Assembly: GCF_019132845.1 (NCBI RefSeq)
Contig: NZ_JAHSPR010000004.1
Coordinates: forward strand, 186,001 to 250,000
Reading direction: 5' to 3'
DNA length: 64,000 bases
DNA from: Advenella alkanexedens
GTDB lineage: Bacteria; Pseudomonadota; Gammaproteobacteria; Burkholderiales; Burkholderiaceae_B
Of this stretch, positions 1-9,296 are shown one piece after another; positions within the stretch are counted from its first letter, which is position 1; each line of letters opens with the position of its first letter. The notes under the pieces were generated by a model. It did no database searches. It saw only the letters and a list, made by a program, of their open reading frames with translations, and had not been told where the DNA came from. Both the position numbers and the translations under genes were made by a program.

Positions 1-238
1 AGTCATAACCCACCCCAAAACTGCTAACCACTTTTAGTTGAGGCAAGTAATCCAGCCACTCATTCCTGAAACCATATTTGGCTGAGGTAACGGCAGCCAC
101 GCATCCCTGCCCGTGTGCTTTCAGGGCTTCAATGGCGTTTTCCTGCTCCCACAACCTGAGGACATCATAATTATTCTCAAGATGCTGACTAACCAGCAAT
201 GGTGCTGGCCCAACCTGTAACACACGATGTTTGGTCAT
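1..238 (-). CDS. D-isomer-specific 2-hydroxyacid dehydrogenase, N-terminal part (runs off the window)
   Basis: Only the first 79 codons are inside the window; the gene continues to the left. The reading frame starts at ATG 238-236 behind a clear GAGGAG ribosome binding site. The visible protein begins MTKHRVLQVGPAPLL and contains VVSSFGVGYD, which resembles the substrate-domain edge of NAD(P)-dependent glyoxylate/hydroxypyruvate reductases, where a related motif precedes the Rossmann domain. It would reduce 2-oxo acids in the cytoplasm. The Rossmann fold and the catalytic Arg/Glu/His are outside the window, so substrate cannot be judged. It is divergent from lysC. Confidence 0.75.
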   Translation of the reverse strand, partial: MTKHRVLQVGPAPLLVSQHLENNYDVLRLWEQENAIEALKAHGQGCVAAVTSAKYGFRNEWLDYLPQLKVVSSFGVGYD

Positions 239-406
239 TATTTCTGTCTCCTCACGGTGGCGGCACCCCAGGTAAACGCACCGATAATATCCAACGTTGG
301 CAATAATAAAGCACTCATTTTAAAAAAAATATAACAATTCATCTAACTCGTTGTAGAATATCAGGTTTTAGGCTCAATTCAGGGCAAACTTACTTCAATC
401 ATCAAG

Positions 407-1681
407 ATGTCTCTATTCGTCCATAAATACGGTGGCACCTCCATGGGTTCCATCGAACGCATTCAAAATGTTGCGAAACGTGTCGCCAAATGGCATGCAG
501 AAGGCCATCAGGTAGTTGTGGTTCCTTCAGCCATGTCAGGCGAAACCAACCGTTTGCTTGGCCTGGCCAAGGAACTGTCAGAAACCCCCGATCCTCGTGA
601 AGTCGATATGCTTGCCTCAACAGGCGAGCAAGCCAGCAGCGCCCTGCTGGCCATGGCATTGCTGGCACAGGGCGTTCCTGCACGCAGCTACACCGGCTGG
701 CAGGTTCCTGTCAAAACAGACAGCGCTTTCGGCAAGGCCCGTATCACCTCTATCGATGACCAGCGCGTTCGCGCAGACCTGGACGCAGGCAAAGTGGTTA
801 TTGTGACCGGCTTTCAGGGCATAGACCCCGATGGTCATATTACAACGCTCGGACGTGGTGGCTCAGACACCTCGGCCGTTGCCATGGCTGCTGCCCTGAA
901 AGCCGATGAGTGCCTGATTTTCACGGACGTGGATGGTGTTTATACAACAGATCCACGTGTTGTTCCCGAAGCGCGCCGCATGAATGTGGTGTCATTCGAA
1001 GAAATGCTTGAAATGGCATCACTGGGCTCAAAAGTACTCCAGATCCGCTCTGTCGAGTTCGCCGGTAAATATAAAGTTCCGGTTCGTGTCCTGTCATCGT
1101 TAACCGACCCCTTAATTTCGCTCGAAGAAGAAAAAAATTCGGGAACCCTTATTACTTTCGAGGAAGATTCAAAAATGGAAGCAGCAGTAGTTTCTGGTAT
1201 CGCCTTCAGCCGCGATGAAGCAAAAATCACGCTTTTGGGCGTACCTGATAAACCAGGCGTTGCCTTTGCCATTCTGGGCCCTGTTGCCGATGCCAACATC
1301 GACATCGACATGATCATCCAGAATCAGTCTGTTGATGGCACCACAGACTTCTCTTTCACTGTCAATCGCAACGACTTCAAACGCACCCTGGACGTTATTC
1401 AAAAAACCATCGTGCCCAATACCGGTGCCCGCGAAGTCATCACCGATGAAAAAGTCTGCAAGGTATCCATCGTTGGTATTGGCATGCGCTCACACGCCGG
1501 TGTCGCCAGCCTGATGTTCCGCACCCTGGCCGAGGAAGGCGTTAACATCCAGATGATCAGCACCAGTGAAATCAAGACTTCCGTACTGATTCAGGACAAA
1601 TACATGGAGCTGGCCGTTCGTGCCCTGCACAAGGCATTTGGCCTGGATGGCAACCCAGCCGAAACCGCTGTTGAAGAGTAA
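407..1681 (+). CDS. lysC: Aspartate kinase (lysine/threonine/methionine branch)
   Basis: Phosphorylates L-aspartate, the first step toward diaminopimelate, lysine, threonine and methionine. The 424-residue protein has the kinase signature KYGGTSMGS at residues 7-15, GRGGSDTSA at 149-157 and TDVDGVYTTDPR at 173-184. Two ACT domains, where lysine and threonine normally bind for feedback control, occupy roughly residues 262-424. Length and layout match the monofunctional beta-proteobacterial enzyme. The start MSLFVHKYGG is the usual one for the family, although no strong Shine-Dalgarno precedes it. Next to it lie a palindromic terminator and tRNA-Ser, as in related genomes. Confidence 0.97.
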   Translation: MSLFVHKYGGTSMGSIERIQNVAKRVAKWHAEGHQVVVVPSAMSGETNRLLGLAKELSETPDPREVDMLASTGEQASSALLAMALLAQGVPARSYTGWQVPVKTDSAFGKARITSIDDQRVRADLDAGKVVIVTGFQGIDPDGHITTLGRGGSDTSAVAMAAALKADECLIFTDVDGVYTTDPRVVPEARRMNVVSFEEMLEMASLGSKVLQIRSVEFAGKYKVPVRVLSSLTDPLISLEEEKNSGTLITFEEDSKMEAAVVSGIAFSRDEAKITLLGVPDKPGVAFAILGPVADANIDIDMIIQNQSVDGTTDFSFTVNRNDFKRTLDVIQKTIVPNTGAREVITDEKVCKVSIVGIGMRSHAGVASLMFRTLAEEGVNIQMISTSEIKTSVLIQDKYMELAVRALHKAFGLDGNPAETAVEE

Positions 1682-1690
1682 ATGGGGAAA

Positions 1691-1720
1691 AATGCTGTTT
1701 TTTAGCTAAAAAACAGCATT
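1691..1720 (+). terminator. Perfect 30-bp palindrome after lysC
   Basis: A perfect inverted repeat (arm AATGCTGTTTTTTAG) begins 9 bases after the lysC stop codon. The U-rich arms make a weak but extended hairpin, most simply a transcription terminator separating lysC from the tRNA-Ser promoter. Confidence 0.6.
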
Positions 1721-1734
1721 TCCAATACAAACAG

Positions 1735-1764
1735 TTGACAGAAGTAAACTATATTAGTTAGAAT
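1735..1764 (+). promoter_or_regulatory. Sigma-70 promoter of tRNA-Ser
   Basis: TTGACA at 1735-1740 and TAGAAT at 1759-1764 are separated by 18 bases; the mature tRNA starts 12 bases after the -10 box. The -35 element is a perfect consensus match. Confidence 0.75.
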
Positions 1765-1776
1765 CCTTTTTTCTTT

Positions 1777-1869
1777 GGAGATGTGGCCGAGAGGTTGAAG
1801 GTACTCCCCTGCTAAGGGAGCATGCGGCTTATACCCGCATCGAGGGTTCGAATCCCTCCATCTCCGCCA
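1777..1869 (+). tRNA. tRNA-Ser(GCT)
   Basis: Class II tRNA with acceptor arms GGAGATG/CATCTCC, a D-arm TGGCCGAGAGG, anticodon loop CTGCTAA inside the stem CTCCC/GGGAG, a long variable arm, T-arm GGGTTCGAATCCC and an encoded CCA. Anticodon GCT reads AGC/AGU serine codons. Its last 12 bases are part of a direct repeat found again at 13310. Confidence 0.95.
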
Positions 1870-1914
1870 AAGATACTGAAAAGCCCTTGAATTTATTTCA
1901 AGGGCTTTTTTTAT
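1858..1914 (+). repeat. Direct repeat, left copy (attL-like)
   Basis: 57 bp comprising the last 12 bases of tRNA-Ser and the whole downstream hairpin terminator. It matches 13310-13366 with two substitutions, in the part overlapping and abutting the tRNA end. Confidence 0.85.
1879..1912 (+). terminator. Rho-independent terminator of tRNA-Ser
   Basis: Stem AAGCCCTTGAA/TTCAAGGGCTT with loop TTTA, followed by a run of seven T. It lies 10 bases after the tRNA. It may also stop the leftward thiolase operon, which ends at 1959. Confidence 0.85.
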
Positions 1915-1958
1915 TATCTGCAGCACGGGATGGAAAGGAACCATCCCAAAACCTTCAA

Positions 1959-3152
1959 CTAATCCAGACGCTGTACTATCGTTGCCGTTGCCATACCATG
2001 ACCGATACACATTACTTGCAGACCAAGCTCTCCGTCAACATGACGCAATCCTGATAACATCTTGGCCATCAAACCCGCGCCTGTCCCGCCTAAAGGATGA
2101 CCATGCGCTATGGCACCACCCCAAGGGTTAAGAATCGCTGTATCGGGCTTAAATTCACGCTCAAAAGCAAGTGCCACACTGGCAAATGCTTCGTTGACTT
2201 CTATCCAGTCCAAATCGTTAATTGTTAAACCGGCTTTTACAAGTGCCTGGCGTGTAGCTGGAATAATCCCGGTGAGCTGCATGACAGGATCGGAACCGAG
2301 CACAACGCGTGCCAGAAATTTCGCCTTGGGCTTAAATCCCAGCTCAATGGCGGCACCATAACGCCCCACCAATACCGCCGCTGCACCGTCAGACATCTGG
2401 CTTGCATTGGCTGCGGTCACTTTACCCGTTTCCGCAGACCTGAAAACAGGCGCCATCGCATCCATACGGACTCTATCAATCACCTCCCTGATGCCTTCAT
2501 CGCGATCCAGTGTGATGGTATTACCTTCCTTATCAACACCTGGTAAAGGGATGATTTCAGCGTGTAAGCCTGCATCACGTGCAGCCTTGGCGCGTGCGTG
2601 ACTTTCGACCGCGTAATCATCCAACTGTGAACGCGTTAAGGACCAATGGTCAGCAATAAGTTCGGCACTTTCTACCTGATGCGGAATAGCAAAACGTTTG
2701 ACCAGGTCCGGATGCAAATTATCAAAGCCGGTAAAGTCATGCTGCCCTAAAGTCATATCCAGAAACATCGGAACCCGACTCATGCTTTCCACACCACACG
2801 CAATGGCAAAATCCATGTCTTGCATACCGACAGCCTGAACCGCTGCATGAAGCGCATACTGACTGGAACCACACATACGGTTCATCGTAACCCCAGGCAC
2901 ACTGTCAGGAAAACCGGCAACCAATAAAGCCTGGCGTGAGATATTTCCGCCCTGCTCACCTGCCTGGCTAACGCAGCCTGCCAATACATCACCTACCATG
3001 GAAGTCTGCACACCAGAGCGACTGACAAGTGCTTCAAGTGCGGTGGCAAGCAACGTATCGGGGCGCGTATTTCTTAATGCACCACCACGACGACCAAACG
3101 CCGTACGCACAGCTTCAAGAATCACCGCTTCATTAGAATCTATCTTATTCAT
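1959..3152 (-). CDS. Acetyl-CoA acetyltransferase (thiolase)
   Basis: Cleaves 3-oxoacyl-CoA with CoA, releasing acetyl-CoA (or runs the reverse condensation). The 397-residue protein has the full thiolase catalytic set: nucleophile Cys94 in NRMCGSSQYA, His352 in GHPLGGTGAG and the base Cys382 in CIGHGMA near the C-terminus. Full family length. It is the last gene of the leftward livGHMKF-ligase-dehydrogenase-thiolase operon, 23 bases behind the acyl-CoA dehydrogenase, and has an AAAGGTT ribosome site. Context suggests the terminal cleavage step of the beta-oxidation encoded here. Substrate chain length is not predictable. Confidence 0.92.
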   Translation of the reverse strand: MNKIDSNEAVILEAVRTAFGRRGGALRNTRPDTLLATALEALVSRSGVQTSMVGDVLAGCVSQAGEQGGNISRQALLVAGFPDSVPGVTMNRMCGSSQYALHAAVQAVGMQDMDFAIACGVESMSRVPMFLDMTLGQHDFTGFDNLHPDLVKRFAIPHQVESAELIADHWSLTRSQLDDYAVESHARAKAARDAGLHAEIIPLPGVDKEGNTITLDRDEGIREVIDRVRMDAMAPVFRSAETGKVTAANASQMSDGAAAVLVGRYGAAIELGFKPKAKFLARVVLGSDPVMQLTGIIPATRQALVKAGLTINDLDWIEVNEAFASVALAFEREFKPDTAILNPWGGAIAHGHPLGGTGAGLMAKMLSGLRHVDGELGLQVMCIGHGMATATIVQRLD

Positions 3153-3175
3153 ATGTTTAACCTTTATATGATGAA

Positions 3176-4306
3176 TTAAATCAACTCACGCGCGATGATA
3201 TTGCGTTGTATTTCTGAAGTGCCTTCATAAATTTGCAGTACCTTCGCATCACGGAAAAGCTTTTCTGCAGGGTACTCGGTTGAATAACCCATACCGCCAA
3301 ATATTTGTATGGTTTCAGTGGCCGCCCACATCGCCGAGTCCGCCGCATTCACTTTAGCCATCGACGCTTCTAACGTATTATTCAGCCCACAATCCAGACG
3401 CCATGCTGATTGATAAGTCAGCAAACGTGCCGCCTCCAGGCGCAAACGCATATCGGCCAGTTTATGGGCAATGGCCTGATGGCTCATCAAGGACTTGCCC
3501 ATAGACTGACGCTGGCTGGCATAGGCAAGCGATTCGTCAAAACAACGCTGTATCAAGCCAACACCAAAAGCCGCAACCATTGGCCTGGTGCGGTCAAACA
3601 CTTTCATGGCGATTGAAAACCCACTGCCTTCTTCACCTAAAAGCTGACTATCGGGCACAAATACCCCATCCAGAAACACTTCACACGTTGGTGCAGCCTT
3701 TTGTCCCATCTTGGGAAGTGGCGTACCCACAGATAATCCCTCACTATCCGCCTCCACAATGAAAGCGGATAAGCCCTTATGGCCTGCCTGGGCATCCGTT
3801 TTGGCAAACACCACAAAAAATTCCGCCATATTAGCGTTGGAAATCCATATTTTGCCACCTGTTAATCGATAGCCGCCCGATACCTTTTCCGCCTTGGTTT
3901 TAATGGAGGCAACATCCGAACCCGCTGAAGGCTCTGTCAGTGCGAAACTTGCCATCGCTCCCGAGGTGAGACGTTTAAGGTATTTTTCTTTTTGTTCGTG
4001 CGTTCCAGCTATAACGATAGGTTCTGCGGCCAAGGTATTGATACATAAAGCAGCACCAATGCCCAAACAAGCATGGCAAAGCGCCTCTGTTATCAGCACC
4101 AACTCCATGCAACCAAGACCGGCACCACCATATTGTTGTGGCAATACTGAATTTAGCAGCCCCAAGGAAAATGCATCGCTATAAATATGCATGGGAAATT
4201 GTGCAGCCTTATCTGCCTGACTCGCTATGCCTTGTATTTCCTTCTTCGAAAACTGTTGCGCCAAGGCCTGTATTTGCTTCTGCTCTTCAGTCAATTCAAA
4301 TTGCAT
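3176..4306 (-). CDS. Acyl-CoA dehydrogenase
   Basis: FAD enzyme that introduces the alpha,beta double bond in an acyl-CoA. The 376-residue protein has the FAD/substrate motif FALTEPSAGSDVASIKT in the middle domain and the C-terminal YEGTSEIQRNIIARE, where Glu361 is the expected catalytic base of the short/medium-chain family. Start ATG is preceded by CAGGAGTAATAAG. It lies 116 bases after the acyl-CoA ligase and 23 before the thiolase, so it is probably cotranscribed with them and acts on the ligase product. Confidence 0.93.
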   Translation of the reverse strand: MQFELTEEQKQIQALAQQFSKKEIQGIASQADKAAQFPMHIYSDAFSLGLLNSVLPQQYGGAGLGCMELVLITEALCHACLGIGAALCINTLAAEPIVIAGTHEQKEKYLKRLTSGAMASFALTEPSAGSDVASIKTKAEKVSGGYRLTGGKIWISNANMAEFFVVFAKTDAQAGHKGLSAFIVEADSEGLSVGTPLPKMGQKAAPTCEVFLDGVFVPDSQLLGEEGSGFSIAMKVFDRTRPMVAAFGVGLIQRCFDESLAYASQRQSMGKSLMSHQAIAHKLADMRLRLEAARLLTYQSAWRLDCGLNNTLEASMAKVNAADSAMWAATETIQIFGGMGYSTEYPAEKLFRDAKVLQIYEGTSEIQRNIIARELI

Positions 4307-4422
4307 CTTATTACTCCTGAATACTGGCGCATGTCACAAAACGCAAGCAACAGACACCCTTACAGCCATGTTTTGGCTGCTATTAATCATAAAAAACCCA
4401 AAGACCTAAACGGCGTGAAAAA

Positions 4423-6240
4423 CTAGGCGTACAGAGCTTCTATTTCTGTCTCGTAAGCCTTATGAATGCTGCTACGCTTTACTTTCATAGTTGCAGTTAC
4501 CTCACCATCATCATGATCAAGTTCCTTCGTCAATAAATGAAAGCGTCTGATGTTTGCAACGGGTGCCAACAGGGCGTTGCCTTTAGCGACCTCGGACTCG
4601 ATGAGTTCTTTTACCTCATCAAGCTCTGTAAGCGAGCGAAAATGCGTAAAAGCTATTTGACGTGTTTCCGCCCACTTTGACACGGTTTCCAAGTCAATTT
4701 CTATCAATGCAGAAACAAACCGGCGACCGTCCGCAATAACGATACACTCTTTGATGTAAGGGCTGCCCTTCATCGTATTTTCTATTTCTGATGGCGTGAT
4801 GTTTTTGCCACCCGCGGTAATCATGATGTCCTTCATGCGATCAACGATATAAAGCTGACCGTTGCGCTCGTTAACAACGTCCCCCGTATGCAACCATCCA
4901 TCAACAATGGTTTTAGCCGTTTCAGTTTCATTTTTATAATAACCGGCAAAGACCATCGGCCCACGTAACAATAATTCACCCGTATCCGGCTCTATCTTGT
5001 ACTCGGCACCATAAGTAACCTTGCCTACAGAGGCAGGATGGGGGTCATCAAGAGGTTGCCCTGTTACCATTCCCGTGGACTCTGTCAGACCATACACTTC
5101 TACAATAGGCACACCTATGGTACGAAAAAACCTGACGACAGCAGGTGGTACGGGCGCTGCCCCCGTCAAGGCCACCCGGCAATTACGCAAGCCGATAAAG
5201 TTTTGCAAGGCACGCAGAATAATCCAGTACCAAAACCCGTAAATCACATTTTCTTTTAGACTGCGGGCACTTTTTGGTTTGTATCTGAATGGTTCACACG
5301 CCGCGATGGCTTTATTAAACAACCACCGGCGAAAGCGTCCGGTTTCAGTGATTTTGATCGCGATGGATGAATAGAGTTTTTCCCAAATACGTGGCACACC
5401 CAAAAACAGGGTAGGCGCCAGCTCACGCAAGTCTTCCTGGACAGTACGTATGGATTCACCAAAACAAACCACCGACCCCAGATAAATGGGAACAAAAGTG
5501 GTCAGCATTTGCTCGGCCACATGACACAAAGGCAAATAAGATAAATGGTTTGAGTCAGGTTGCAGCTTCAGGCGTTCTATGATGCCTGGTGTCACGCCAT
5601 GTATGTTGGCGTAACTGATCATCGCCCCCTTGGGCTTACCCGTAGAGCCGGAGGTATAAATGACAAGCCCTATGTCTTGCATCGTTTGTTTGGCCAATAC
5701 CTCATCAACAAGCCCGGAATGCGTCTTTTCATACGCTTTGCCGGCTTGCTCAACATCACTATACAGTACGGCAATATCGGCAATACGTTCGTCAGTATTA
5801 CGAAAACCATCAGGCTCGATAATAATGACATGCTTAAGCTGCGGCAGTTCATGCAAAGACTCAGCAACTTTGTCGGCCTGCTCCTGATCTTCACACACGA
5901 CGATTTCAGAGTCAGAATGGTTCAAGATATAAGCAACCTCGGGGGCGGGGCTGGTTGGGTAAACACCAACGGTGACCACGCCCACCATGCCACAGCCTAA
6001 TTGTGCCAACACCCATTCTGAACGGTTTTCAGAAATTATTCCAACATGGCCGTTGTCAGAAAGGCCCAGTGACTTCATGCCCAAGCCAAACCATACAGCA
6101 CGTTGGTAATAAGTAGCCCACGTCAGGGGCTGCCATATACCGTAATCTTTTTGGTGCAAGGCAACTTTATCAGGCTCTTGTTGCGCGCGCTGACGCAGCA
6201 TTTGCGGCAACGTTAATTGTGAAATTAAATGATGACTCAT
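4423..6240 (-). CDS. AMP-forming long-chain-type acyl-CoA ligase
   Basis: Activates a carboxylic acid with ATP and CoA through an acyl-adenylate. The 605-residue protein has the AMP-binding P-loop YTSGSTGKPKGAM at residues 195-207, YGLTESTGM further on, GWLHTGDV, and the hinge/lysine region DRMKDIMITAGGKNITPSEIE. The size and the inserted segment before the central core resemble eukaryotic-type long-chain ligases rather than E. coli FadD. It starts 2 bases after the livF stop codon, so translation is likely coupled. The neighbouring importer suggests it activates the imported acid. Substrate unknown. Confidence 0.9.
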   Translation of the reverse strand: MSHHLISQLTLPQMLRQRAQQEPDKVALHQKDYGIWQPLTWATYYQRAVWFGLGMKSLGLSDNGHVGIISENRSEWVLAQLGCGMVGVVTVGVYPTSPAPEVAYILNHSDSEIVVCEDQEQADKVAESLHELPQLKHVIIIEPDGFRNTDERIADIAVLYSDVEQAGKAYEKTHSGLVDEVLAKQTMQDIGLVIYTSGSTGKPKGAMISYANIHGVTPGIIERLKLQPDSNHLSYLPLCHVAEQMLTTFVPIYLGSVVCFGESIRTVQEDLRELAPTLFLGVPRIWEKLYSSIAIKITETGRFRRWLFNKAIAACEPFRYKPKSARSLKENVIYGFWYWIILRALQNFIGLRNCRVALTGAAPVPPAVVRFFRTIGVPIVEVYGLTESTGMVTGQPLDDPHPASVGKVTYGAEYKIEPDTGELLLRGPMVFAGYYKNETETAKTIVDGWLHTGDVVNERNGQLYIVDRMKDIMITAGGKNITPSEIENTMKGSPYIKECIVIADGRRFVSALIEIDLETVSKWAETRQIAFTHFRSLTELDEVKELIESEVAKGNALLAPVANIRRFHLLTKELDHDDGEVTATMKVKRSSIHKAYETEIEALYA

Positions 6241-6242
6241 AA

Positions 6243-7055
6243 TTATGACAACCAGCGTTTACGGCGTTTGTAATGTTTAATGTTCTTGAAGCTTTTGGCC
6301 TCACCCCCACTACCAACACCTAAATAGAATTCACGAACGTCCGGGTCATTCGCTAAAAACCCGGCCGACCCATCGGTAACTATTTTGCCCATTTCCATGA
6401 TGTAACCATAATGAGAGATGGCTAAGGCAATCGATGCATTTTGCTCGACGAGCAACATAGACACCCCCTGTTCAGCATTAATCCTGGCGATAATTTGAAA
6501 GATGTTTTCCACCAGCAAAGGTGCCAAACCCAGCGAAGGTTCATCCAATAAAATAAGCTTTGGTTTCGCAATTAAGGCCCGTCCAATCGCCAACATTTGC
6601 TGTTCGCCACCAGACAAATAACCGGCCAAACCATGACGACGCTCATAAAGCCGTGGAAAGTACTCATACACCAGTTCAAAGTCCGGTTTCAGCCCTTGAC
6701 GACCATTCAGTGCATAAGTCGCAGCCACGAGATTTTCTTCTACCGTCAAGTCTTCAAACACACGGCGGCCTTCCATGACATGAAACAAGCCGGCACGGAC
6801 TAATTCATGCGGTCGCTTTTGTGATACCGGCTTGCCGTCAAAGCGAATGCGTCCATCCGTAAGCTCACCATTTTCCAGCGCCAACAACGCCGATATGGCT
6901 TTAAGCGTAGTGCTTTTACCTGCCCCGTTGGATCCCAGCAAAGCCACAATTTGGCCTTGCTCAACGCGCAGCGACAGCCCACGTAGAGCCTGAACACTCT
7001 TATTGTAAAAAACCTCAATATTATTTAGTTCCAGTACGGAAGCTGTCGCTTGCAT
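6243..7055 (-). CDS. livF: Branched-chain-type ABC transporter ATPase LivF
   Basis: Second ATPase of a Liv-type importer. Walker A GSNGAGKST lies at residues 41-49; the signature YLSGGEQQMLAIGRAL and Walker B LILLDEP follow. The frame is open for 45 more codons upstream, but those lie inside livK; ATG 7055 is preferred because MQATASVLELNNIEVFY begins the family and a GGAGTAA site precedes it. After the usual end (REFYLG) there is a basic tail ending KHYKRRKRWLS, longer than E. coli LivF. Overlap and spacing with livK and the ligase gene indicate one operon. Confidence 0.92.
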   Translation of the reverse strand: MQATASVLELNNIEVFYNKSVQALRGLSLRVEQGQIVALLGSNGAGKSTTLKAISALLALENGELTDGRIRFDGKPVSQKRPHELVRAGLFHVMEGRRVFEDLTVEENLVAATYALNGRQGLKPDFELVYEYFPRLYERRHGLAGYLSGGEQQMLAIGRALIAKPKLILLDEPSLGLAPLLVENIFQIIARINAEQGVSMLLVEQNASIALAISHYGYIMEMGKIVTDGSAGFLANDPDVREFYLGVGSGGEAKSFKNIKHYKRRKRWLS

Positions 7056-7059
7056 AACA

Positions 7060-8232
7060 TTACTCCAAAACGATCCAGTCAGATACAGGTACCATTTGCC
7101 CCTTGCTTGCGTCAGCCTGATAAATACGGCCAACCGGTATAGAGTTGCCACTGATGGTGATAGGAACACCGATAAGGCCTCCTGTATCAAAATCCTTAAT
7201 GGTATTCAGTGCCGCTTTCATATTTTCCGCCGTTAACTCTTTACCTTCGGCTAACACCCGACGGGCTGATTCGGTATAAAGCATGGCAGATAAAAAGCCC
7301 TGTATATAAGGTACGTTTTGATACTCGGGACGCATTTCACGAATCTTTTCCAACATGGGCGCAGGCGCAGACTCGTCATAGTAGTAACGGTATGGCATAA
7401 CCCCCATAAACCCGTCTCCAACATCGCCCATTTGCATAACGGTAGAATTATCCATGGTCCAGAACGTACCCATGAATTTTGTATCCAACCCCATTTTTCG
7501 AGCCTGTTCAATAAACTCCGGAATGGGGGCCAGGATATAACCGTGGAAAATGGTGTAGTCTGGTTTGGCGCGGCGCATTTTTGCCGTTTCCGTAGATACA
7601 TCAACACTACCGGGTGGTGTCATCAGCTCTAGCGCCACTTTCAAGCCAAGATCTTCTGCCACCTTGCGGCTGGCTTCAATCGGGTCACGACCAAACTCCG
7701 TATCTGAGTATACAAAGGCAACCTTGGCGCCTGGTTTTTCCTGGGCGATATAGCGCAGCAAAATACTAAACATTTCGGTATAGTCCGGGCCCGCTAAAAA
7801 TTGGTACGGGTATTTTTCCGGATCATTAAGTTCAGTGGCAAATGAGGCCCCGGACATTAGTATGGAATCCATACGATTTAATTCAGGGTTAATTGTTTTA
7901 CTGAAACCCGTCGAGTCACCGTAATAAAAATCAACTTTATTCTGGCTGGTTATTTTTTTAAATGCCGCTACAGAGACATCCACTTTATAACCGCTGTCCT
8001 CTGGCACATATCTAAGCTTGTATCCCTCGATGCCCCCCGAATCATTAATGATTTTTACGTAATCCTGTATACCCGCGTGAATACCTATACCAGCGAAGGA
8101 GAACACGCCACTCATTGGTATGGAACCACCGATTACAATTTCTTTATCATTGGCTTGGGCAATACCAGCCACTCCTAACAGGCTGGCAACAACAGAACCC
8201 GCAAGCCAGTTTTTCACAGTTTTAATTTTCAT
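7060..8232 (-). CDS. livK: Periplasmic substrate-binding protein of the Liv-type importer
   Basis: Binds the transported solute in the periplasm and delivers it to LivHM. The 390-residue protein starts with a classic Sec signal (KTVKNWLAGSVVASLLGVAGIAQAND), followed by EIVIGGSIPMSGVFSFAGIGI, the start of a type I periplasmic binding fold (Peripla_BP_6). Start codon has AGCAGGAGACATC upstream. Only 4 bases separate its stop from the livF start. Relatives of this gene linked to acyl-CoA ligases are usually annotated as branched-chain amino-acid receptors, but the neighbourhood of CoA enzymes argues for an organic or aromatic/fatty acid ligand. Confidence 0.88.
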   Translation of the reverse strand: MKIKTVKNWLAGSVVASLLGVAGIAQANDKEIVIGGSIPMSGVFSFAGIGIHAGIQDYVKIINDSGGIEGYKLRYVPEDSGYKVDVSVAAFKKITSQNKVDFYYGDSTGFSKTINPELNRMDSILMSGASFATELNDPEKYPYQFLAGPDYTEMFSILLRYIAQEKPGAKVAFVYSDTEFGRDPIEASRKVAEDLGLKVALELMTPPGSVDVSTETAKMRRAKPDYTIFHGYILAPIPEFIEQARKMGLDTKFMGTFWTMDNSTVMQMGDVGDGFMGVMPYRYYYDESAPAPMLEKIREMRPEYQNVPYIQGFLSAMLYTESARRVLAEGKELTAENMKAALNTIKDFDTGGLIGVPITISGNSIPVGRIYQADASKGQMVPVSDWIVLE

Positions 8233-8255
8233 GATGTCTCCTGCTGTTATAACGT

Positions 8256-9296
8256 TTATGATTTAAAAGGCCATAAGTGAAAAAAACGTCGTATCCGCTG
8301 CCAGATTTCCTGAAGACCCAGCGGTTCTAAAATTAAAAACCCTATAATTAACAGACCAAATACGATCGTACGTACGGGCGATAAAATAAGGGTTGCATCT
8401 GCCGAGACCGGCAACCACCCTACGATGAGCTTGAGAGCCTCGGGTATCATCGTCACAAAAACAGCCCCCAGAATACTTCCCAGGATAGAACCCATACCTC
8501 CCACAATAATGGCGGTTAAAAAGAAGATGGACATACTTAAAGGAAAACTCTCGGGCGTAACGATACGAAAGAAATACGCCCATAAGCCACCTGCCACACC
8601 GGCATAGAAAGAAGACAGGCCAAATGACAAAAGCTTATAACGTAACAATGGTATGCCAAGCACCTCTGCTGAAATATCACGATCACGAATTGCGATAAAT
8701 GCCCTGCCGATGCGTGTGCGAAACAGATTCGCTGCACCCAATAACATCACCACCATAACGGGCACCACCATCCAATAAAACAGGAAAGAGGTGTTCAGGG
8801 AAAAACCAAACAGCACCGGTGGCGCTACCGTTAGACCTGCCGTACCCCCCGTGACAGAACTCCAATTGGCAAAAATAAAATGCAATATCATTGATGCGGC
8901 AATCGTCGCAATGGCAAGGTAAAGGCCTTTTACCCTTAACGATGGAATGCCAACCACAACCCCGCCCAACATCGTGATGCCACCTGCCATCAATAAATTA
9001 AAGATAACGGGTGTACCAAGATGGTTATCCATATAGGCAACCGCATACGCACCAATACCCATAAACGCCGCCTGTCCCAGACTGACCAGGCCTGTGTAGC
9101 CAGTAAGGATATTCAGGCCCGTGGCGCTAACGATATTAATCATCACCAAACACGCCAGGTATAGCCAATACTCATTGGCAATGAAGGGAAATACAACCAG
9201 GCTGCAAGCCAATACCAACAACCACGCATATTGTGTACGACTGTCAAATAAAGCTTCGTCATGTTTATAACTAAATTTTGCCGTTCCTATACGCAT
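8256..9296 (-). CDS. livM: Branched-chain-type ABC transporter permease LivM
   Basis: Inner-membrane permease. The 346-residue protein has many hydrophobic segments and the family stretch ATGLNILTGYTGLVSLGQAAFMGIGAYAVAY near residues 60-90; the loop DRDISAEVLGIPLLRYKL is the coupling region that contacts the ATPases. Its start codon overlaps the livH stop codon (TAATG), indicating translational coupling. The N-terminus is hydrophilic for about 25 residues before the first membrane span. Confidence 0.92.
   Translation of the reverse strand: MRIGTAKFSYKHDEALFDSRTQYAWLLVLACSLVVFPFIANEYWLYLACLVMINIVSATGLNILTGYTGLVSLGQAAFMGIGAYAVAYMDNHLGTPVIFNLLMAGGITMLGGVVVGIPSLRVKGLYLAIATIAASMILHFIFANWSSVTGGTAGLTVAPPVLFGFSLNTSFLFYWMVVPVMVVMLLGAANLFRTRIGRAFIAIRDRDISAEVLGIPLLRYKLLSFGLSSFYAGVAGGLWAYFFRIVTPESFPLSMSIFFLTAIIVGGMGSILGSILGAVFVTMIPEALKLIVGWLPVSADATLILSPVRTIVFGLLIIGFLILEPLGLQEIWQRIRRFFHLWPFKS

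Noticed and set aside
1702-2010. Minus-strand frame across tRNA-Ser
   Set aside because: Reads through the tRNA and its terminator and has no family similarity.
6243-7190. Longer livF starting at 7190
   Set aside because: The extra 45 codons lie within livK and have no ribosome site; ATG 7055 fits the family start and has one.
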